A stretch of DNA of 64,000 nt, taken from NCBI RefSeq assembly GCF_000816185.1, contig NZ_CP007770.1:1364001-1428000 (forward strand), in the 5' to 3' direction. The notes beneath the pieces were generated by a model that was not told the origin of the DNA, searched no databases, and worked only from the letters and a program-made list of their open reading frames with translations. This DNA comes from Campylobacter insulaenigrae NCTC 12927. Lineage in GTDB: Bacteria > Campylobacterota > Campylobacteria > Campylobacterales > Campylobacteraceae. A program made the position numbers and the translations under genes. The number at the start of each line of letters is the position of its first letter. Positions within the stretch are counted from its first letter, which is position 1. Positions 55,867 to 64,000 of the stretch are shown here, one piece after another.

Positions 55867-56591
55867 ATCAAAGTTGCCATAGCAAATGCAGCAATAATTA
55901 CTGCATCAATTCTATCTAAAATACCTCCATGTCCTGGTATAATGTTTCCACTATCTTTGATACCAGCTTGTCTTTTAAAATAGCTTTCAAGCAAATCACC
56001 AATCACAGCAAAAATTGCAACAATTAAAGAAATATAAATACTTTTAATCACGCTAAATTCAAAAGTTCCTATAATTGTTCCAACGACTCCAGCACAAACA
56101 ATACCTCCAACAACTCCTTCTAGGGTTTTATTAGGGCTTGTTGGAGAAAAAGCTCTTTCGCCTATTAATTTACCTATAAAATAAGCACCACTATCACAAG
56201 CAACAACAATCATTATCAACCAAAACAATACAAACATACCGCCATAACTTAGCACCTCATAAAGCATTAAAATAGGTAAAGTCGGATAAATATATGGCAT
56301 AAGTTCTTTTAAATTATCACTCTTTTTATAAACTAAATAACCCAAAATAATTATCACACCCATCAAACCAATATAAAAAGGCTTATCTAAAAATACAGCA
56401 ATAATAAAAATACATAAAGCCACTAAAGCACTTGCATTTTTAGTGCTAAATAAATTTTTTGCTTCATTAAAAGCTAAATAAAGCAAAATTCCAAAAAGAA
56501 TAACATTAATAAAAAAATTATTCACTATAGCTATAATCAAAACAGTAGCTATCATCACAATAGCGCTCAAAATTCTTGTTTTAGAAAACAT
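55863..56591 (-). CDS. cdsA: phosphatidate cytidylyltransferase
   Basis: Makes CDP-diacylglycerol for phospholipids. Seven or eight membrane helices precede the family signature near the C-terminus: [20 protein letters not shown], then GILDRID, with the catalytic Lys and Asp residues. The 242 residues are typical of the short epsilonproteobacterial form. It sits between the acidic small protein gene (10-base gap) and dxr (4-base overlap). Confidence 0.95.
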   Translation of the reverse strand: MFSKTRILSAIVMIATVLIIAIVNNFFINVILFGILLYLAFNEAKNLFSTKNASALVALCIFIIAVFLDKPFYIGLMGVIIILGYLVYKKSDNLKELMPYIYPTLPILMLYEVLSYGGMFVLFWLIMIVVACDSGAYFIGKLIGERAFSPTSPNKTLEGVVGGIVCAGVVGTIIGTFEFSVIKSIYISLIVAIFAVIGDLLESYFKRQAGIKDSGNIIPGHGGILDRIDAVIIAAFAMATLI

Positions 56592-56601
56592 TTCTTTCCT
56601 T

Positions 56602-56928
56602 TTAAATACTCAAATCAAGCAAATGAGAACTTTTTTGTTCATCTTGTTGTTCTTCATCTTCTTCATTTTCACTTAAATTTTCTTCATGATGTTTTGAAGA
56701 ATGTTTTTTTTCTTCTTTTTGTCTTTCTTTAATCTCATCATTTACTTCATGAGTTTCACTCACTTTTTCAAGTTTTTCAATCGTCTTTTCTTTAGCTTGA
56801 AATTCACTCATATTAACTAAAGTAGCAAAAGAATCCTTCGCAAGTTCATTACCCAATTGTGCAGAATGCACGGGTGCATTTTGATTGGCAAAATTAATAC
56901 CACCTAAAGGACTTATAGGCATATTCAC
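56602..56928 (-). CDS. highly charged small protein of unknown function
   Basis: A 108-residue soluble protein with two parts. The first 40 residues (MNMPISPLGGINFANQNAPV, then HSAQLGNELAKDSF) are low in charge and look ordered or binding-competent. From residue 45 on it is an extremely charged segment rich in Glu, Lys and His (KKHSSKHHEE), likely disordered or coiled. By position it matches Cj1348c, described as a coiled-coil protein. It overlaps the NFACT gene by 4 bases. The function is unknown; the histidines could bind metal. Confidence 0.7.
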   Translation of the reverse strand: MNMPISPLGGINFANQNAPVHSAQLGNELAKDSFATLVNMSEFQAKEKTIEKLEKVSETHEVNDEIKERQKEEKKHSSKHHEENLSENEEDEEQQDEQKSSHLLDLSI

Positions 56929-58229
56929 TCCTTTAAAATGCTTAAAGTCTTGTAATTTGTATAATTTACAAAAGCTTTCTCTTTAACCTTAACAAATTTC
57001 TTACTCGTATAATCGACCAAATAAACTCCAGAACTTAGTCTAGAAAATTCCACACAAAGTTTTGCTGCAAATTCTAGCACCATTTGGCTTATTTTTAATT
57101 TATTTGAAGTTATGATGACATGAGCACCTGGATAATCTTTGACATGAAACCACAAATCATCTTTTTTTGCTATTTTAAGCAAATATTCATTAGCTTTTTC
57201 ATTACATCCTACGCTAATTTTAAATTCATCAAAATAAAAACTATTAATTCTAGCATTAAGTTCTTCTTTTTTAGTTTTTTTTGTTTTCTTAGGCATTAAA
57301 ATTTCAAGCTCATACAAAGAAATACTCTTGCAAACTAGAGTTTTTAAATTAATTAAAAAATCTAGTTTTTCATTTAAAATTTCTCGCTCTATATTGATAT
57401 TTTTTGCTTTTTGCTTTAATTTTTTAGCTAATTTATAAAAATCATTGGCACTATTTTTAGGACTATCTTCTAAATTAAATAGAAGTTCTTTTCCATCAAA
57501 ATCTCTCAAAATAAATTTTCTCTGAAAATCTTTTAAAGTATTTAAATTTGCAAAAAGAATATCTGCTTTTTCGCTTAAATTTCTTGCTTTATCTAATAAC
57601 TTATCTTCTTCATCTAAATTTTCAATACTTTCATTTAAAAATTTTATTTTCTTTTCGATATTTGCAATTTTATTATTTTTTAATTCTTGCAATCTTTTCG
57701 TTTGAATTTCTTTTGCCTTGTTTGCAAAATAAAGATTAAAATCATCAATCTTTATAACTTCTTCTTTAATTTCATAAGCTTTTAAAGCTTGCAATTTTTC
57801 ACCAATTTTTACTATACGATAGCTTTTATCTATGTGTCTTAAAGCTTCTATAATAAAATCATTTGCATCAGTAATAATAGCATTTGTATTTTTACCTGTA
57901 AATTCAAAATAAATTCTAGCTTCATAGGATTTATAAGATTTTTCTGATAATACCTCAAAACGCAAAATTCTATTACCATCAAGCACCTTGATGCCTAAAA
58001 TTTTTGCATTTGAAAAATATTTTTTTAACATAAAATCAAATGGAGCATTATAATTTTTCGCTTGAATTTTATCTTGATAAATCGCACTCTTTGAACGAGT
58101 CAAATCAATAATAAAACTTTGATAATCTAAACTCAATTCTAATAAATTATCATCTAAGCGTTTTAAATAATTTAATCTTTTGAAAGAATTAAAATAATCT
58201 TTTATTTGTATTAAATCTGTATATTTCAT
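56925..58229 (-). CDS. NFACT-family protein (fibronectin/fibrinogen-binding, RqcH-like)
   Basis: A 434-residue protein with an N-terminal NFACT fold, a central coiled coil (about residues 180-300, rich in Lys, Asn and Glu) and a C-terminal NFACT-R domain with KKDDLWFHVKDYPGAHVII. The DLWFH-YPGAH motif is diagnostic. C. jejuni Cj1349c was reported as a fibronectin/fibrinogen-binding adhesion factor, while firmicute relatives (RqcH) work in ribosome quality control. There is no signal peptide, so an intracellular role is at least as likely. It heads the long coupled operon. Confidence 0.88.
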   Translation of the reverse strand: MKYTDLIQIKDYFNSFKRLNYLKRLDDNLLELSLDYQSFIIDLTRSKSAIYQDKIQAKNYNAPFDFMLKKYFSNAKILGIKVLDGNRILRFEVLSEKSYKSYEARIYFEFTGKNTNAIITDANDFIIEALRHIDKSYRIVKIGEKLQALKAYEIKEEVIKIDDFNLYFANKAKEIQTKRLQELKNNKIANIEKKIKFLNESIENLDEEDKLLDKARNLSEKADILFANLNTLKDFQRKFILRDFDGKELLFNLEDSPKNSANDFYKLAKKLKQKAKNINIEREILNEKLDFLINLKTLVCKSISLYELEILMPKKTKKTKKEELNARINSFYFDEFKISVGCNEKANEYLLKIAKKDDLWFHVKDYPGAHVIITSNKLKISQMVLEFAAKLCVEFSRLSSGVYLVDYTSKKFVKVKEKAFVNYTNYKTLSILKE

Positions 58230-58271
58230 ACAAGTATTATAAAATATTTTGATAAAAATTTGTGAGGTTTT

Positions 58272-58859
58272 ATGAATAAAAAAATTCCTTATCCCTGCGT
58301 AATTTTATGTGGTGGCAAATCTTCTCGTATGAAACAAGACAAAAGTTTACTAGAAATTAATGGAAAAAGTTTAGCTTTATATCAATATGAAAAATTAAGC
58401 CATCTTTTCAAAGATGTTTTTATAAGTACTAAAAATGATAAATTTAACAATAAAAATATTAAGCTCATATTAGATGATTCTTCAACACATTCTCCTTTGG
58501 TTGCCTTAAATTCCATTTTAAAAAAATTCCAAGATACCTATGTGTTTATTATTAGCGTAGATACACCAAATATATCACAAAAAACATTGTGGCGTCTTTT
58601 TGAAAATCTTCAAAATCAAAAAATACTTTTAGCTAGCACTCAAAGCCATAAACACTACTTATGCGGATTTTATCATGGGGAAAATTATAAGATATCTTCA
58701 GAATTTTTGAAAGAAAACAATCATAAATTAGCGCTATTTTGTGACAAAGTAAATGCAAATTTTATATATTTTAGCGACGAAAATGAATTTATAAACCTAA
58801 ATTATTATGACGAATATAAAAAATGGATTCTTAATACAAAAAATTTACTTAAAAATTGA
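58272..58859 (+). CDS. mobA: molybdenum cofactor guanylyltransferase
   Basis: Attaches GMP to molybdopterin to make the cofactor used by formate dehydrogenase and nitrate reductase-type enzymes. VILCGGKSSRMKQDKSLL is the nucleotide-binding signature, and VDTPNIS is the metal-binding Asp region. The 195 residues are typical. It is divergent from the NFACT gene by 42 bases and convergent with the antiporter gene. Confidence 0.92.
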   Translation: MNKKIPYPCVILCGGKSSRMKQDKSLLEINGKSLALYQYEKLSHLFKDVFISTKNDKFNNKNIKLILDDSSTHSPLVALNSILKKFQDTYVFIISVDTPNISQKTLWRLFENLQNQKILLASTQSHKHYLCGFYHGENYKISSEFLKENNHKLALFCDKVNANFIYFSDENEFINLNYYDEYKKWILNTKNLLKN

Positions 58860-58878
58860 ATTTTTTAAGTAAATTTTT
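58839..58878. terminator. bidirectional terminator between mobA and the NhaC-type antiporter gene
   Basis: A long A/T stem, with AAATTTACTTAAAAA (58841-58855) facing TTTTTTAAGTAAATTT (58861-58876), is flanked by A and T runs on both sides. Confidence 0.75.
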
Positions 58879-58891
58879 ACAAAATATCAGA

Positions 58892-60244
58892 TTAAAGCAA
58901 TAAAAAAGCAATAATACTTCCTAAAATCAAAAGAGATCCGTTAAAAAATATAAATGTAGGTATACAAGTATCTCTTATATGATCACTTTGTCCATCTGCA
59001 TTCAACCCAACACTTATGCCAAGAGTTGTTTCACTTGCTGGAGATCCTGCATCGCCTAAAGCACCTGCAACACCTATAATAAAAATTATTGCAGCAGGAG
59101 AAAAACCAAGTTCAAGGCATATTGGACAAAAAAGAGCCGCTATAATTGGAATAGTTCCAAATGAACTTCCTATGCCCATAGTTATCAAAAGTCCTATTAA
59201 TAACATAATAGCAATAGCCATTAAATGACTTTTTTCCATAAATGGTACACTTACTTTAACTAAATCTGCTATACCTCCGCTTTGCTTTAAAACCTCACCA
59301 TAACCAGAAGCCACCAACATAACAAAAGCAATATAGCCCATAATCTTAAGACCATCATCAAAAACCAAATTAACTTTTTTATATTCAACCCCACCCAATA
59401 TCACCATTAAAACAAATCCTAAGAGTCCAGACAAAGGTAAATTATGTGTTAAAATTTGTAAAATTAAAGTAAGAGCTAAACCTATTAACACACCCCATTC
59501 TTTTCTACCCATATTTAAATTTTCAAAATCCATTTTAGCAATTTGTTCTTCTTTATATTCTTTAGGTTTAGCATAAAAAATAAATACTGCTAAAAATAAA
59601 CCAACAAGCATACACATAACCGCAAAAATCATAGTTTGAGATACATCATTTAAATTAATTTGAACACCATTGGAATTTAAATTTTCCACAAGTAAAGTTT
59701 GAAAAATAAGTCCAAATCCTAAAGGAAGCACCATATAAGGAGTGGTAAGACCAAAAGTCAAAGCACAAGCAATTGCTCTACGATCAATTTTTAATCTATT
59801 AAAAATTTTCAGCAAAGGTGGTATTAGTAAAGGTACAAAAGCCACATGAATGGGTATTAAATTCTGCGAAAAACAAGCAATCAATGCTAAAGAAAGTATA
59901 AGTAAATATTTTTTTTGTGATATACATTGAGAAACAATTTTAATCAAATACGCTGTAAGATTAGTTTTAGAAATAGCAGCAGCAACTGCGCCAAGCAAAA
60001 TATAACTCAATGCAGTTTGTAAATTTCCTTGCATACCATCAATTAAAATTTGCATAGATTTCATCATAGCTTGAGGTAAATTTGCAAAAAAACTCATTAT
60101 ATCTAAATATTCAACATTCATAAATTGAGACCAAACTCCAACTAAAATACCACTTAGCAACACACTTAATAATACATTAAACCTAAAAAAACACAAAAGC
60201 GTCATTAATACAACACCGATAAATACAGGATTAGATAAAAGCAT
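58892..60244 (-). CDS. Na+/H+ antiporter family protein, NhaC type
   Basis: A 450-residue inner-membrane protein with about eleven to twelve helices. It fits the family with a short Na_H_antiport N-terminal part and an NhaC-like core. Conserved segments include ACFSQNLIPIHVAFVPLLIP and, near the C-terminus, ALGDAGSPASETTLG. The latter is shared with known NhaC-like transporters. An amino-acid or dicarboxylate role has been suggested for some relatives, so the substrate is uncertain. It has its own promoter region of 127 bases, divergent from ilvD. Confidence 0.8.
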   Translation of the reverse strand: MLLSNPVFIGVVLMTLLCFFRFNVLLSVLLSGILVGVWSQFMNVEYLDIMSFFANLPQAMMKSMQILIDGMQGNLQTALSYILLGAVAAAISKTNLTAYLIKIVSQCISQKKYLLILSLALIACFSQNLIPIHVAFVPLLIPPLLKIFNRLKIDRRAIACALTFGLTTPYMVLPLGFGLIFQTLLVENLNSNGVQINLNDVSQTMIFAVMCMLVGLFLAVFIFYAKPKEYKEEQIAKMDFENLNMGRKEWGVLIGLALTLILQILTHNLPLSGLLGFVLMVILGGVEYKKVNLVFDDGLKIMGYIAFVMLVASGYGEVLKQSGGIADLVKVSVPFMEKSHLMAIAIMLLIGLLITMGIGSSFGTIPIIAALFCPICLELGFSPAAIIFIIGVAGALGDAGSPASETTLGISVGLNADGQSDHIRDTCIPTFIFFNGSLLILGSIIAFLLL

Positions 60245-60371
60245 ATTTTTCCTTAAGAAAAAAGATTTTACATTGTAAATAAAATTTATTTAAACAAAAA
60301 TTTAAGTTTAAAAAATTTAAATAAAAATTGTAGAATAAAAACATAATTTTTACTTTAACAAAGGATTAACA

Positions 60372-62045
60372 ATGCGAAGTGATGCTATCAAAAAAGGACA
60401 TTTAAAAGCACCAAATCGTTCTTTGCTTCGAGCATGTGGTTTAAATGATGATGACTTTGACAAACCTTTTATCGGGGTTGCAAATAGCTATATAGATATA
60501 ATTCCTGGACATTTCTTTTTAAATGATTATGCAAAAATTATCAAAGATGAAATTCTAAAAAATGGATGTATTCCTTTTGAATTTAATACCATAGGAGTAG
60601 ATGATGGCATAGCTATGGGTCATGAGGGAATGCTATATTCTTTACCAAGTAGAGAACTTATTGCAAATTCTGTAGAAACTGTAATGAATGCTCATCAATT
60701 AGATGCTTTAATTTGCATTCCAAATTGTGACAAAATAACCCCTGGTATGCTAATGGGAGCTTTAAGAGTTAATGTTCCTACTATTTTCGTAAGTGGTGGT
60801 CCTATGAAAGCTGGAGTTAGTAAATATGGTGAAAAAATTAGTTTAAGTTCAGTGTTTGAAGCCGTAGGAACATTTGAGGCTAAAAAAATTAATGCAGATG
60901 ATTTAAAAGATATAGAATGCTCAGCATGTCCTAGTGGAGGATCTTGCTCAGGAATGTTTACTGCAAATTCTATGAATACTTTATGCGAAGCTATGGGCAT
61001 AGCCTTAAAAGGAAATGGAACCATACTAGCTTTAAGTGCTGAAAGAGAAGAACTTTTAAGAAAAGCTGCAAGAAGAATTTGCGAAATAGCATTAGATGAG
61101 CGATTTAAAATTCGAAATATAATCAATAAAAAATCTATAAAAAATGCTCTTATAGTTGATATGGCTATGGGTGGAAGCTCAAATACAATATTGCACATGC
61201 TTGCTATTGCATATGAAGCAGGTGTAAACTTAAATATAGAAGAATTAAATAACATTAGTGCTAATGTAACCCATATAGCTAAAATAGCTCCATCGCTAAA
61301 TACTGTTTATATGGAAGATATACACAAAGCTGGTGGAGTCAGTGCAGTAATAGCCGAATTAGCAAGCAAAAAAAATCATATTTTAGAACTTGATGCTATA
61401 AATATTTTAGGACAAACTCTACAAGAAAGCATACAAAATGTAAAAATTCAAGATGAAGCGATAATTAGAAAATTAGACAATGCTTATTCTGATGTTGGTG
61501 GCCTTGCTATATTATTTGGAAATATAGCAGAACAAGGTTGTGTTATAAAAACAGCTGGATTAATAGGAGGACGAAAATTCAGAGGAAAAGCGATTTGTTT
61601 TAATTCTCAAGATGAAGCAATAAAAGGTATCATTAAAGGTAAAGTTAAAAAAGGTAATGTGTGTGTTATACGCTATGAAGGCCCAAAAGGAGGACCTGGT
61701 ATGCAAGAAATGCTTAGCCCCACATCACTTCTAACAGGAATGGGCCTTGGAGCTGATGTTGCATTAATTACAGATGGAAGATTTAGCGGTGCTACAAGAG
61801 GATTTAGTATAGGTCATATTTCTCCTGAAGCAGCCGAAGGCGGCTTAATAGCACTTTTAGAAGATGGAGATGAAATAGAAATCGATATTGATTCTTACAC
61901 TATACAAGCAATTTTAAGTGGTGAACAAATTAATGCGAGAAAAGAAAAATTCAAAATACCTCAAAAAGAAATAAATTCAAGATGGCTAAAAATGTATCAA
62001 AAACTTGTTGGTAATGCTAGTAAAGGAGCTGTGCTAAACATATAA
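60372..62045 (+). CDS. ilvD: dihydroxy-acid dehydratase
   Basis: Fe-S enzyme for the third step of branched-chain amino-acid synthesis. Cluster cysteines lie in [12 protein letters not shown] near residue 118 and [17 protein letters not shown] near residue 190, and the catalytic Ser region in [22 protein letters not shown] is intact. The 557 residues are full length. It depends on the Fe-S machinery encoded at 15607-17764. It is convergent with the tRNA operon. Confidence 0.96.
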   Translation: MRSDAIKKGHLKAPNRSLLRACGLNDDDFDKPFIGVANSYIDIIPGHFFLNDYAKIIKDEILKNGCIPFEFNTIGVDDGIAMGHEGMLYSLPSRELIANSVETVMNAHQLDALICIPNCDKITPGMLMGALRVNVPTIFVSGGPMKAGVSKYGEKISLSSVFEAVGTFEAKKINADDLKDIECSACPSGGSCSGMFTANSMNTLCEAMGIALKGNGTILALSAEREELLRKAARRICEIALDERFKIRNIINKKSIKNALIVDMAMGGSSNTILHMLAIAYEAGVNLNIEELNNISANVTHIAKIAPSLNTVYMEDIHKAGGVSAVIAELASKKNHILELDAINILGQTLQESIQNVKIQDEAIIRKLDNAYSDVGGLAILFGNIAEQGCVIKTAGLIGGRKFRGKAICFNSQDEAIKGIIKGKVKKGNVCVIRYEGPKGGPGMQEMLSPTSLLTGMGLGADVALITDGRFSGATRGFSIGHISPEAAEGGLIALLEDGDEIEIDIDSYTIQAILSGEQINARKEKFKIPQKEINSRWLKMYQKLVGNASKGAVLNI

Positions 62046-62054
62046 TGATAAAAG

Positions 62055-62142
62055 TGGCCGGGAGAAAGGGATTCGAACCCCTGGAGGTGTTACCCTCAAC
62101 GGTTTTCAAGACCGCCGCTTTCGACCACTCAGCCATCTCCCG
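62055..62142 (-). tRNA. tRNA-Ser (anticodon TGA)
   Basis: A class II tRNA on the minus strand with a long variable arm, anticodon loop CTTGAAA and encoded CCA. It is the last gene of a four-tRNA operon. Confidence 0.95.
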
Positions 62143-62178
62143 TATATTATATATTAAGATATTAATCAAGCTCGCACT

Positions 62179-62252
62179 TGGAGGCGACATCCGGATTCGA
62201 ACCGGAGATCAAGGCTTTGCAGGCCCATGCCTTACCGCTTGGCTATGTCGCC
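62179..62252 (-). tRNA. tRNA-Cys (anticodon GCA)
   Basis: A cloverleaf on the minus strand with a GGCGACA acceptor arm, anticodon loop CTGCAAA and encoded CCA. Confidence 0.95.
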
Positions 62253-62274
62253 TTGAGTTACCAAAATTTTAAAG

Positions 62275-62363
62275 TGGTGCCCGAGGCCGGACTTGAACCG
62301 GCACGGAAGAAAAATTCCGAGGGATTTTAAGTCCCTTGTGTCTACCAATTCCACCACCCGGGC
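62275..62363 (-). tRNA. tRNA-Leu (anticodon TAA)
   Basis: A class II tRNA on the minus strand with a GCCCGGG acceptor arm, anticodon loop CTTAAAA, a long variable arm and encoded CCA. It reads TTA, the commonest leucine codon here. Confidence 0.95.
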
Positions 62364-62373
62364 GGGTGATTTA

Positions 62374-62448
62374 TGGAGCGGGAAACGAGATTCGAACTCG
62401 CGACCCCAACCTTGGCAAGGTTGTGCTCTACCCCTGAGCTATTCCCGC
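62374..62448 (-). tRNA. tRNA-Gly (anticodon GCC)
   Basis: A cloverleaf on the minus strand with a GCGGGAA acceptor arm, anticodon loop TTGCCAA and encoded CCA. It is the first gene of the operon. Confidence 0.95.
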
Positions 62449-62464
62449 GTAAACTAAAGTTGAA

Positions 62465-62470
62465 ATTATA
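62465..62470 (-). promoter_or_regulatory. -10 box of the Gly-Leu-Cys-Ser tRNA operon
   Basis: TATAAT on the minus strand (62465-62470), 16 bases before the first tRNA. Confidence 0.6.
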
Positions 62471-62592
62471 TAATATAAAACTTAAATTTTTATAAAAAAT
62501 AATACAGAACAACTTTCTTTATATTTTTTTAATACAAAATTAAATAAAATTAAAACCGTGTTTACTAAAAATTACAAAAGAAGGAAAAGATA

Positions 62593-64000
62593 ATGTTTAA
62601 ATTCAATAGTTTAGCTAGTAAGTTAACATTTATTGTGTGTTTATTAATAGCAATTATATTGATTACTATTAATATAATCAACTATTATAACTCTAAAGAA
62701 AATACTTACTCTTACTTAGAGCAATTACAAATCAAGACAATGTTTGATGTTTCTAAAGCTTATGATATATATGCTCAAAGTAAGAGAAATGCCGTTCAAG
62801 CCGTTGCAACTTCTATAAGCAACCACCCTGAGATTGGTAAAAATGAAATATTTAATATTTTAGAAAATGCCAAAATTGCTGCTGATTTTGATGTGGTTTA
62901 TGTAGGGTTTGAAAATGATGGAAAACTATATCAATCTAATAGAATCATAAGAAACGTTGGAGATTCTGGATTTGATGCTCGAACAAGAGAATGGTATATA
63001 GGTGCTAAAAAAGAAAAAAATATTATTGCTTCTGATCCTTACAAAAGCATAGAAGATAATTCTATTACTATATCATACGCAGCACCTATTTATAGAAATG
63101 GCGAATTTATAGGCGTAGTTGGTGGAGATTATAATCTACATAAATTTGCCAAAGATGTCTTGGTATTAGGACATTCTGAACATGCTTATACAGCTGTTTA
63201 TGACAAAGAAGGAAATATTATATTTCACGAAGAAAAAGATAGAATGCTTACAAAAAATGATTTAAGTATTAACATAGCTAATGCTATAAAAGTTGACCCT
63301 GATTTAGCTAATCCAACAAAAGAAGATACTTTATTCTATGCTAAAGATGATGCTGGAAAAACACAAGTTGCAACTTGCACCCAAGCTTTAAATCCAAAAT
63401 ATGTCATATGCTCCATCACAGAAGAATCTGTTTATACTGATGCTGTAAATAAAGTCTTATTTCAACAAATCATTATCGCTATTATTGCTATAATATTAGC
63501 TTTAATCTTAATAAGATTTTCTATCACAAAAAACTTAAAACCTATTTCTATCATTACAACCGGCCTAAACTCATTCTTTGACTTCATCAATCATAAAACA
63601 AAAGACTCTGCTATGATTAATGTTAATACTAATGATGAATTTGGTGCTATGGCTTTAGCTATTAATGAAAACATTACTAAAACTAAAAATGCTTTAGAAC
63701 AAGATGGTCTAGCAGTAGAACAATCAGTTGAAACAGCTAAAGAAATAGAAAGTGGTAATCTAACAGCAAGAATTACTGCAATACCTGCTAATCCTCAATT
63801 AATAGAATTAAAAAATGTATTAAATAAAATGCTTAGTGTATTAGAAGCAAAAGTTGGTTCTAATATGAATGAAATCAATCGTGTATTTGATAGCTATAAA
63901 GCATTAGACTTTACTACTGAAGTTAAAAATGCTAAAGGTGAAGTAGAAGTAACTACTAATGTATTAGGACAAGAAATTGTTCAAATGTTAAGACAATCTT
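62593..64000 (+). CDS. methyl-accepting chemotaxis protein (partial, runs off the end)
   Basis: A transmembrane chemoreceptor of which 469 residues are seen. A first membrane helix (about residues 10-30) is followed by a periplasmic dCache-type sensor, recognisable by the segment DARTREWYIGAKK, then DPYKSI and PIYRNGEFIGVVGGDYNL. A second membrane helix lies near residues 292-312. A HAMP-like region and helical signalling start follow; the conserved hairpin tip is beyond the window. AAGGAAA precedes the ATG. The dCache type resembles amino-acid- or acid-sensing Campylobacter Tlp receptors, but the ligand cannot be predicted. Confidence 0.93.
   Translation, partial: MFKFNSLASKLTFIVCLLIAIILITINIINYYNSKENTYSYLEQLQIKTMFDVSKAYDIYAQSKRNAVQAVATSISNHPEIGKNEIFNILENAKIAADFDVVYVGFENDGKLYQSNRIIRNVGDSGFDARTREWYIGAKKEKNIIASDPYKSIEDNSITISYAAPIYRNGEFIGVVGGDYNLHKFAKDVLVLGHSEHAYTAVYDKEGNIIFHEEKDRMLTKNDLSINIANAIKVDPDLANPTKEDTLFYAKDDAGKTQVATCTQALNPKYVICSITEESVYTDAVNKVLFQQIIIAIIAIILALILIRFSITKNLKPISIITTGLNSFFDFINHKTKDSAMINVNTNDEFGAMALAINENITKTKNALEQDGLAVEQSVETAKEIESGNLTARITAIPANPQLIELKNVLNKMLSVLEAKVGSNMNEINRVFDSYKALDFTTEVKNAKGEVEVTTNVLGQEIVQMLRQS

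Noticed and set aside
60695-61255. Open frame of 186 codons opposite ilvD
   Set aside because: A shadow of a conserved enzyme gene in another frame, with no ribosome-binding site.
62045-62272. Open frame of 75 codons after ilvD
   Set aside because: It lies across tRNA-Ser and tRNA-Cys genes on the other strand and starts inside the ilvD end; it is an artefact of tRNA sequence.

Overview
The window is chromosomal DNA from an epsilonproteobacterium, almost certainly Campylobacter and probably a thermotolerant member near C. lari. The DNA is very AT-rich and densely coded. Several blocks match the C. jejuni gene order as I remember it (tig-clpP-def, secG-frr-pyrE-nrdB, typA-fliK-flgD-flgE, ctsG-tsaD-pgp1-dxr-cdsA), and Campylobacter hallmarks such as dba-dsbI, the haemoglobin Cgb, CFbpABC and Pgp1 are present. 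No database was searched, so names rest on recognisable motifs, length and neighbourhood.

Region 1-1285 is accessory. It holds the N-terminal end of a nuclease/helicase-like gene cut off at about 94, a lipoprotein gene with an unclear start, and a 5'-truncated gene on the minus strand, all next to a five-tRNA operon (Pro-His-Arg-Arg-Leu). It looks like the eroded edge of an integrated element. From 1796 to 11462 an unbroken minus-strand series encodes trigger factor, ClpP, a degenerate GGDEF protein, peptide deformylase, ComM, a NYN nuclease-like protein, RmuC, Nnr, PurN and TerC.

From 11574 to 19005 the plus strand carries folE and fliI, then three unrecognised or poorly known genes behind clear sigma-54 and sigma-28 promoters (a flagellar regulon cassette), then nifS-nifU for Fe-S assembly and nhaA. 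A tRNA-Glu follows. The minus block 19163-24055 has a UPF0126 channel, an ATP-grasp protein, aroC, rnc, rnhA and a LapB-like TPR protein. The plus block holds dnaG, a PP-loop protein and two tandem exported paralogues. MscS and carbonic anhydrase (minus) precede a plus run: Bax-inhibitor-like protein, secG, frr, pyrE, RDD protein, nrdB, dba-dsbI and pcm.

The next part has a DUF3137-like protein and typA (minus), then a sigma-54 hook cluster on the plus strand (Cj0040-like gene, fliK, flgD, flgE). SRP RNA, an HD-domain protein, the ferric iron transporter fbpABC with a candidate Fur box, and cgb with an NssR-like site follow. A long translationally coupled minus operon (58229 to 50205) links an NFACT protein, cdsA, dxr, pgp1, tsaD, the competence pseudopilin ctsG and an ABC exporter. 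The window closes with mobA, an NhaC-type antiporter, ilvD, a four-tRNA operon (Gly-Leu-Cys-Ser) and a chemoreceptor gene running off the end.

The most unusual signals are the sigma-54/sigma-28 cassette of unknown genes (13458-15476), an internal homology between FliK and its small upstream neighbour, a shared insert domain in FlgD and FlgE, and perfect inverted repeats over the nhaA leader and one sigma-54 promoter. No CRISPR array, insertion sequence or intact prophage was seen.
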